Source: Pavlovales sp. CCMP2436 (lineage: Eukaryota > Haptophyta > Pavlovophyceae > Pavlovales). From it: DNA of 12,225 nt. The position numbers and the translations under genes were made by a program. This document shows positions 6,981-12,225 of the stretch, piece by piece. The DNA lies in the NCBI GenBank assembly GCA_026770615.1, contig MU631452.1, forward strand, positions 206,862 to 219,086. The letters are read 5' to 3'. The notes below the pieces were generated by a model, which was not told where the DNA came from, made no database searches, and worked only from the letters and a program-made list of their open reading frames with translations. How positions within the stretch are numbered: the stretch's first letter is position 1; the number at the start of each line of letters is the position of its first letter.

Positions 6981-7321
6981 AAAGGGTCGATGGTGACCAA
7001 CCAATTCTTTTCTTCAAGGTCGAACAGTGCAGATGGGTCCGCCGCGATCCAAATTTCATCGTCGTTTTTTTTTTTTTTTTTTTTTTTTTTTTTGGTTAAC
7101 GCACGATCACCAAGACTTCACAGCCGATCTGAGTTCAGGGCAGAACTCACGGGTGACTCTCTCGAACTTTTACGTCACAGCATCAACATCGTTTCAGGGA
7201 CCAGGTCTCGTGGTACCAACAGCCCGTCGAATATGAGCACCGCTCGGGCGTCTTTCGATATAGAATCCCATACGAGCATTAGTGCCTCGTGCTCCAGCGT
7301 CTGCCATGCTCGACTGAGCAA
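6981..7321 (+). other. Degenerate region between convergent blocks
   Basis: No confident gene. Two short protein-like stretches can be read on the plus strand: one at about 6994-7062 (DGDQPILFFKVEQCRWVRRD) and, after the T run, one at about 7096-7233 (DHQDFTADLSSGQNSRVTLS ... GPGLVVPTARR). They could be remnants of one small capsid-block gene split by the homopolymer. After 7236 all frames look random. The minus-strand polymerase frame ends at 7322. Terminators or polyadenylation signals for both blocks would be expected here, but no clear AATAAA was identified. Confidence 0.35.
7065..7093. repeat. Poly(T)29 homopolymer
   Basis: Twenty-nine consecutive T, equivalent to A29 on the minus strand, lie about 230 bases downstream of the polymerase stop. 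The true length may be unreliable, as assemblies often mis-size such runs. Confidence 0.95.
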
Positions 7322-8413
7322 CTAGAATTTGCGACCCTCTTTCAGACACAATTCTCGCACCTCAGCCCATTTTGGATCCTCCCAAAGTTTGTTGGCAATC
7401 AACAGCGACTTCTTCCGCAGCGCACTGAGGAATTCGATCTGATACATTCGTTTCATTGAGCCGTGCAAAACCATGTTGATACTCAATTTTGCTTCCTCCA
7501 TCGTCCATCCCGTACTGTCGCATATTGTCTTGCGCGCCGCTTTCACATCCGTAGCGAGGTATTTCAGGTGGGGTACTGAGTCCTGCAGGCCGTACTCGCG
7601 GGTGACCGACATCAGCAGGCAGGGCGCTGCACCCACCATGTCGACATCGATGTAGTTCCTTTCTGCGAGTTTCTTTCGAAGGGACTTTGGACAGCCCTGG
7701 AGTGCAGACGAACGCCACTTCCTCTCAACGTCGCCTTCGGTGATCCATCGACCTCCAGGGGCGCTTACGTAGGCCCGCCCGTGCTCCATCTCATCCGCGG
7801 TTCGCTTCCTCCAGTATGTCCGAGACTTGTCGGTAAACGCTTTCACCAAGGTGAGCTCATCGGCGGGTGTGGCGTCTGAGATCCAGCTACGATCGATCAT
7901 CTCATAGTGGACTCGCTCGGATCTCTCGTGGTCGCTCAAATCGTAGTCGCTCTCATCACTCTCAGTGGTGTCGTGGTTGTATTCACGATAGCTATCTTTG
8001 TACGTCGAATCTATCTCGATGTCGCTCTCGTCGCACTCATTGAATCCATTGAGATAATCTTCTTCTTCTTCTCCCTCAATCAGCGTGAACTTGAAGTGCG
8101 GATGCTCCGAAACCATGAAACGGGGAATGTAAAGCTGGTGCATCAGCATCGTGCGCGCGTTACCACGTTCATTGTACGTCGTCATAAGTTCCTCGGGCGT
8201 CCCGTCTTTGGTCTCCCATACTTTCTCTGGATATTCTGCGCTGATGAATTTTGCGTTTGTGGGCGTCCACGCACCAACCTTTTTACCGTCGATGATATTG
8301 CGATAGAATCGTGACTCGCCTTCAGGTATCGACATTGTGAATTTGTCGGTCAGGTGGATCCGTGATGGCTTTGATCGGACTGCCCTTTGAACCATTTTGT
8401 AGCTCGGAGATCT
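7322..8413 (-). other. Domain: post-PolB extension resembling TV-Pol (family A-related) palm motifs
   Basis: This domain continues, with no stop or frame change, from the normal PolB C terminus. It opens with about 120 residues of unassigned sequence, then an acidic low-complexity linker (EGEEEEDYLNGF and Asp/Glu/Ser-rich sequence to about 7900). The distal part has YIDVDMVGAAPCLL (codons about 7613-7654) and, some 50 residues later, AKLSINMVLHGS (about 7458-7492). That spacing and pattern recall the DxD / DIDMxNxHP motif A and the Lys-containing motif B of TV-Pol, a polymerase family related to superfamily A described in viruses and transposons. The Asn-x-His-Pro core reads Gly-Ala-Ala-Pro here, and the frame ends before any motif C, so it may be inactive or truncated. 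A different unknown domain remains possible. Confidence 0.5.
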
Positions 8414-10657
8414 GTAGTGACCGTGTGACAGCGAGGTTCCGTCATGGGCTGCGAACGACTTTTCATCACCCCATCTGAGAGCGCGCATGATCACGTTCAC
8501 AAGCTGGATTGAGTGCTTTTTCGACTTGAGCATGTTGAACTGCACCGTGATCTCCGCTTCCTTTGAAACCGCATCGAAGTGTCCCATATTCAGCTGCCTA
8601 GAGATGTATTTTGGTACACCTTTCAAGCGCGTTTCTACCATCCCGTTGGCGAGGCTGTACGTGTAGCTTTTAGCTGAGAGTGCACGAGCTTCGACGATCT
8701 CGATCCCACCGTTCTCCTCTGCAAAGCAACACGCCCGCTTTTTGTTGACCATGCTCTTTCGTGGGTCGCCCTCTGCGAAATCTGAACGGTCGAACCACGT
8801 CGGTGCGAGTTCTTGCTTGATCGATTAGTAGAGTTTTGCGGACCTGCACGTGACCGAGTAGGAGAAGCAGTCCGTGTCTACCGCCGTCAGTTTCATGTTC
8901 TTGTGGCCGAATTTAGGCTGCAAAACCTTGTACCAAAACGAGTACATGATCAGCTTGCTGAAATCGAGAATCGCGCAGCCTGCGGGTATCGCTTTGTCCG
9001 CGAGCACAGCCTTGGGTTGCATGAAGAGACATACATTGTCCGAGTATATGGGTAAGAGGTGTTGGCATCTCCCTGACTCCATCCTGTGCTTGAAAATGTT
9101 AGACCGCGATATAAAACACAAATTGAGCCTACCGAATATCCTTTCGATCAGCTTGCCGTAGAACGAGTTCCCAAACAGCTTCCAAAAATTGCTCTCCCAT
9201 TTTGTCGTCGCAGCGCGGCGCAGTTCCAACACTTCTCGATGAATGGACGAAGGTACGATGCCTGCTTGAAACTAATGACTCGGTGGATTTTCGTAATCAT
9301 ACACCCAAGACTCAGCCAGAGCTTAGCGAGCGAGATATTGCATCTGTAGCTAAACTTATTGCACAGTGTAGGAGTCAGCTTTTTGGTAGGACACGTTCGT
9401 TCCCTGCAGCGCCTTTTGTTGATCGGGTGAGAGCCACTCCCTCGGTATGATGCCGTGTGTCGGCATTGGTGAAAGCTCGTTGAACTTGTCGTGCAGGCGC
9501 TCGGGAACCTCCCAGTCAGCCTCCATTTGACAGCCGATATCGATCTGCCAGCGATCCGGCTTGTCGATGTCTTCTAGTGTGCTAGGGAGACCGCCCCACT
9601 TCGGGTCGTTTGGGTCGAAATCGGCGAGCTCTTTCTCGGTGTAGTCGTAAAAGCCGCCGTATGGAAGTTTGAAGTGCTGACAGGTCCCGTAGAGAGGAAC
9701 CGAATCTTGCTTTTCAAGCAGGCATATCCTCGTCGTAGTCCTCGAATCCTTGACGATTTACCGCCAGTGCATGCTGCTCTTTGCTCATCGCTAAACCTCC
9801 TATTTTTGACTCGTCGAAGAATCGGTACTCGTCAGCGGTCTTCAGTAACTCGATCTCACCCACCCCGGTAGCACCCATGGTCTCGCGAATCTTCATAAAC
9901 GCTATTGACTTGGAAAACGTTGGTAGGCCGAAAGTGTGGACCAGGTCTACCTTGAATGCCAAGTATAACATCTTGCGTAAATCCTCCATGACATCAGCTA
10001 GGCGGCCACGTCGACCGCCAATTAAAGGTCGTGCAGCTCGCGGTACGTCCTTATTTTCAACTGGTCTTTCATCTCGGCAATGCGTGTCTCGATCTCGTTC
10101 TTGATCACTGAATTCTTTGCCGCGAGATTCCTGGCGATCGCTGAATCGCTTGTTTGTAGCCCGTATACGCTCGTTGTTACATCATAAACCCAACCCAGCG
10201 TCAACTGAAAGTGAGCGGGTCCTATCTCTTGCTCGAGGTTGTTAAACCAGTCGTACATGTATGGGAATGCACTTTTCTTCTTTAGCTGATAAAAACTTGC
10301 TCGACGGGTATCGACTTTGCACTGGCGTGATTCTCTGAGACGGTACGTATGCGGTGCTTTGCGTTGTCCAGGCACATCTTGATCAAATTTTCGAGTGAAT
10401 CCATCACGAAATCCATTGAATCGCGGCAGCTGAAAAAACCGATGTTCAACGTTTTTAGCTTCTCCGTATTCTGCGGAATTCCACTTATTCTAATTTTACC
10501 TTCAGGAAGCTCACTGTTGTTTCCATCTGTGTCGGTGTCGACCACTTTATTTATTAGGTCCATGCACGACTTTAAAGCAAGCTACACGTGGTGCGTATCA
10601 TATCCTTGGCCGTTGTGAAAGAACACGCTGATCTATTTGTCGCGGCGATGGTGAGTG

Positions 10658-10755
10658 TTGCATCGCCTGCAGGCTGCTCCTAGGTACTCTCCCGTCATGT
10701 GCGAGTGGTCGAGATGCTTGTTCTGTCCGGATATCTTGTCTTTGCACATGTAGCA
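10658..10755 (-). other. Domain: Endonuclease VII/HNH-like zinc-binding module inside PolB
   Basis: The order is CYMC, then DHSHMTGEY, then CRRCN: a C-x2-C ... DHxH-x2-G ... C-x2-CN arrangement typical of the recombination endonuclease VII-like zinc module. It sits between Exo I (10984-10992) and Exo II (10597-10617), which is the usual place in this group of virus-like PolBs. All four Cys and both His are preserved, and the module lies in one frame. Whether it cuts DNA or only binds it in this family is not something the sequence shows. Confidence 0.75.
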
Positions 10756-11947
10756 ATTGTTTGCAGAGATGAAATCTCTAAGCTTCGTTTCCTTAAATTC
10801 ACGATGTTCTGGAGGCGAGAGGTATTTTTTGTACTCGTAGTGCAACTCAATTAGTTTGCGGACAAATGCCTTGTGTGCATCGACACCAAGATACTCGAAT
10901 ACCCTGTCAGGTCTACCATCAGCGTGCACTAGTAGCATTCTGTATGATACCGCTTTTTGTGACTCGCCTGGTACCGCTGAAGCTTCGAAATCTGCGTACG
11001 TACGCCACTATCGGTGCTTTTTGATCCAGTAATTCCCACGGCTTGTCTCTGAGTGATTTTGTCTGTTTCACGACCTCTTCGCGAGCCTGCGGGTCTGTTA
11101 TCTTCATGGCACGTTCATAAGGCGTCGTGGTGTCCTCCCACTGGTCCTTGCGAATAACACGTGTTTGGTCGATTCCATTGCACTTTTTTATATGCTCCTT
11201 CATCCTCACCATTTGCTCGGCTTTGTTTTTGTAAAACGATGTATGGCAGCACGACAAAACGTACGCTTATCGTCGTCAACACAGAGCATCGCGTCTAGTG
11301 ATCCAACGTGCACGTAATGTTCTTTGTAGAGTAGAAGGGTTATCAGAAGTCTTTTGCGCTGAAGTGGTGCTGGGGCGACACGAATGTCTACAACGTCGTT
11401 TTCCTCGTCACCAAGAGAGTACAGCGACCATGTTAGCTTAGGGTTTGCTTATCCCCACATTTCAAGGTCTACAGCAGCTACCGGGAAAGTTGCGTTCTCT
11501 GGCACCGTTATTTTTTATTGAAAATTTGTTAGTACGCTTACTCGCTCGGAGTGGACTTCGTTTTTATCCTTTGCAACCGACACCAGACTCGCCCACAGAA
11601 AGCATTTGTTGTCTTTTTTATTTTTGGGATTCACGAGGCTTTTCTTTGCATTGCGATAGTTCGGCGGCAACTCCACGTAGCTGCCTCCGGGGTCGTTCAG
11701 CGAGGAAGGCATGCTCTTCATATTGAATGTCCTTCCAAATTCAAGCATCATATTCGGCGAATCGTATCTCTCTTCTGCTTATACGTGCATGAATTTGTTG
11801 TAAATCTGGCTGCATAGGAACTTGATGAATGACTTTTCACGATCACCCCTCCTGATAATCGTACCGAGTCCTTCTTTTGCCTCGCTGTATATGTTTCACC
11901 ATACATCTTTATACTAGTCTATTGATGCAAACTCAGGGACGTCGTCG

Positions 11948-12225
11948 ATCACGTTGACGCCTCCATGTAACACTTATGCGTCCAATGGCCTACATGACCA
12001 CAGTGACCCCAACGTCCTAGCGGCCCTCGCGAGCAAGCACCCACAGACTCGCAAACCAATAGACTCAACTTTCCTCGCTGACCCCAACTTCCCCCGCATC
12101 AAAATTGACGCAGATATCCTGATGACTGCCATCAGAGAGCTCGACCATCTGGCAGCACCCGGAACATCCCCATGGAACAACACATTCCTACTCGCAATCT
12201 CACAGGTTATCTCTTTTAAAACACC
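11948..12225 (+). mobile_element. LINE-type retrotransposon reverse-transcriptase region, partial
   Basis: An open plus-strand frame (codons in register with 11981) runs off the right edge with no ATG. It contains LAALASKHPQTRKPI, an aliphatic/charged segment (RIKIDADILMTAIRELDHL), then APGTSPWNNTFLLAI. This layout, with a 'KHP' region and then a variant of 'SAPGPSGW' just before the reverse-transcriptase palm, is what I associate with the linker ahead of the RT domain in non-LTR retrotransposons of fungi, algae and oomycetes. The RT catalytic motif would lie beyond the window. It directly abuts the remnant of the polymerase N terminus, so its insertion probably removed or displaced the polymerase start. 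The assignment rests on a short stretch. Confidence 0.5.

Larger units (their letters stand above)
7322..11945 (-). pseudogene. polB: Family B DNA polymerase (Polinton/adintovirus type) with C-terminal extension
   Basis: This is the replicative polymerase with 3'-5' exonuclease. Reading leftward from ~11945: an N-terminal region with the family's SYVELPPNYRNAKK and DNKCFLWASL signatures; a Cys/His finger (SCCHTSFY to HIKKC); Exo I (YADFEAS, Asp codon 10990-10992); a zinc module (10658-10755); Exo II (HNGQGYD, 10597-10617); Exo III (YRELHD, 10028-10045); Pol A (DSVPLYG, Asp codon 9704-9706); Pol B (KLFGNSFYGK, 9152-9181); Pol C (DTD, 8870-8878); and the usual C-terminal DGTSLSHGHY (~8414). The frame then continues another 363 residues to 7322. 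Breaks: frame changes near 11260, 11000, 10330, 10010, 9720, 9390 and 9230; in-frame stops at 11914, 11896, 11779, 11515, 11449, 10633, 10582 and 8825 (lowest base of each). About 1,500 residues in all, long for the family because of the extension. No ATG start is visible; the N terminus abuts retrotransposon sequence. Confidence 0.93.

Noticed and set aside
7907..8314. 135-residue open frame on the plus strand with hydrophobic segments
   Set aside because: It is the complement of the acidic linker and neighbouring PolB-extension codons. The opposite strand carries a longer frame continuous with polymerase motifs.
8825..8827. In-frame stops as evidence for an alternative genetic code
   Set aside because: TAA, TAG and TGA all interrupt PolB, at poorly conserved as well as conserved sites and together with frameshifts, which fits decay rather than reassignment.
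11974..12183. 69-residue minus-strand frame at the right end
   Set aside because: It lies antisense to the RT-linker-like frame and shows no recognisable motif.

Overview
This window looks like eukaryotic nuclear DNA carrying a decayed, integrated virus of the Polinton / adintovirus / Polinton-like virus (PLV) group. Three things point there: the gene set (a packaging ATPase, a penton-like capsid protein, a double-jelly-roll-type major capsid protein and a very long family B DNA polymerase with an internal zinc-binding module), a pair of short TA-flanked inverted-repeat transposons (MITEs), and a retrotransposon reverse-transcriptase fragment at the right edge. No bacterial genes, tRNAs or rRNAs were seen. 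The host lineage cannot be fixed from this sequence alone.

Layout. Positions 1-459 hold degenerate tandem and direct repeats and no gene. A minus-strand block follows: an unrecognised Ser-rich/basic protein (460-1231, frameshifted), an unrecognised protein whose reading frame runs straight through a MITE (1319-1924), the FtsK/HerA-type packaging ATPase (1947-~2595) and a small frameshifted protein (2665-2984). A divergent intergenic region (2985-3205) holds a second MITE. A plus-strand block carries the virion genes: penton-like protein (3206-3981), a small Gly/Ala-rich hydrophobic protein (4025-4343), major capsid protein (4420-5613), and two unrecognised proteins (5803-6430 and 6414-6980). 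A degenerate stretch with a 29-nt T run (6981-7321) separates these from the convergent minus-strand DNA polymerase (about 11945 down to 7322). Codons resembling the middle of a LINE-type retrotransposon ORF (about 11948-12225, plus strand) abut the polymerase remnant and run off the window.

The ATPase would pump DNA into a capsid built from the major capsid and penton-like proteins, and PolB would copy the genome. No integrase, adenain-like protease or terminal inverted repeats of the virus were seen. They may lie outside the window or be lost.

Nearly every gene is broken. PolB alone has about seven frameshifts and eight in-frame stops, yet its motifs (Exo I-III, zinc module, Pol A/B/C) remain readable. 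The copy is therefore probably an endogenous viral relic, although some single-base indels could be assembly errors. The most unusual observations are a 476-codon open segment that continues about 360 residues past the normal PolB terminus into a region resembling the family A-related 'TV-Pol' palm motifs, and a MITE that inserted exactly 45 codons into a viral gene without breaking the frame.
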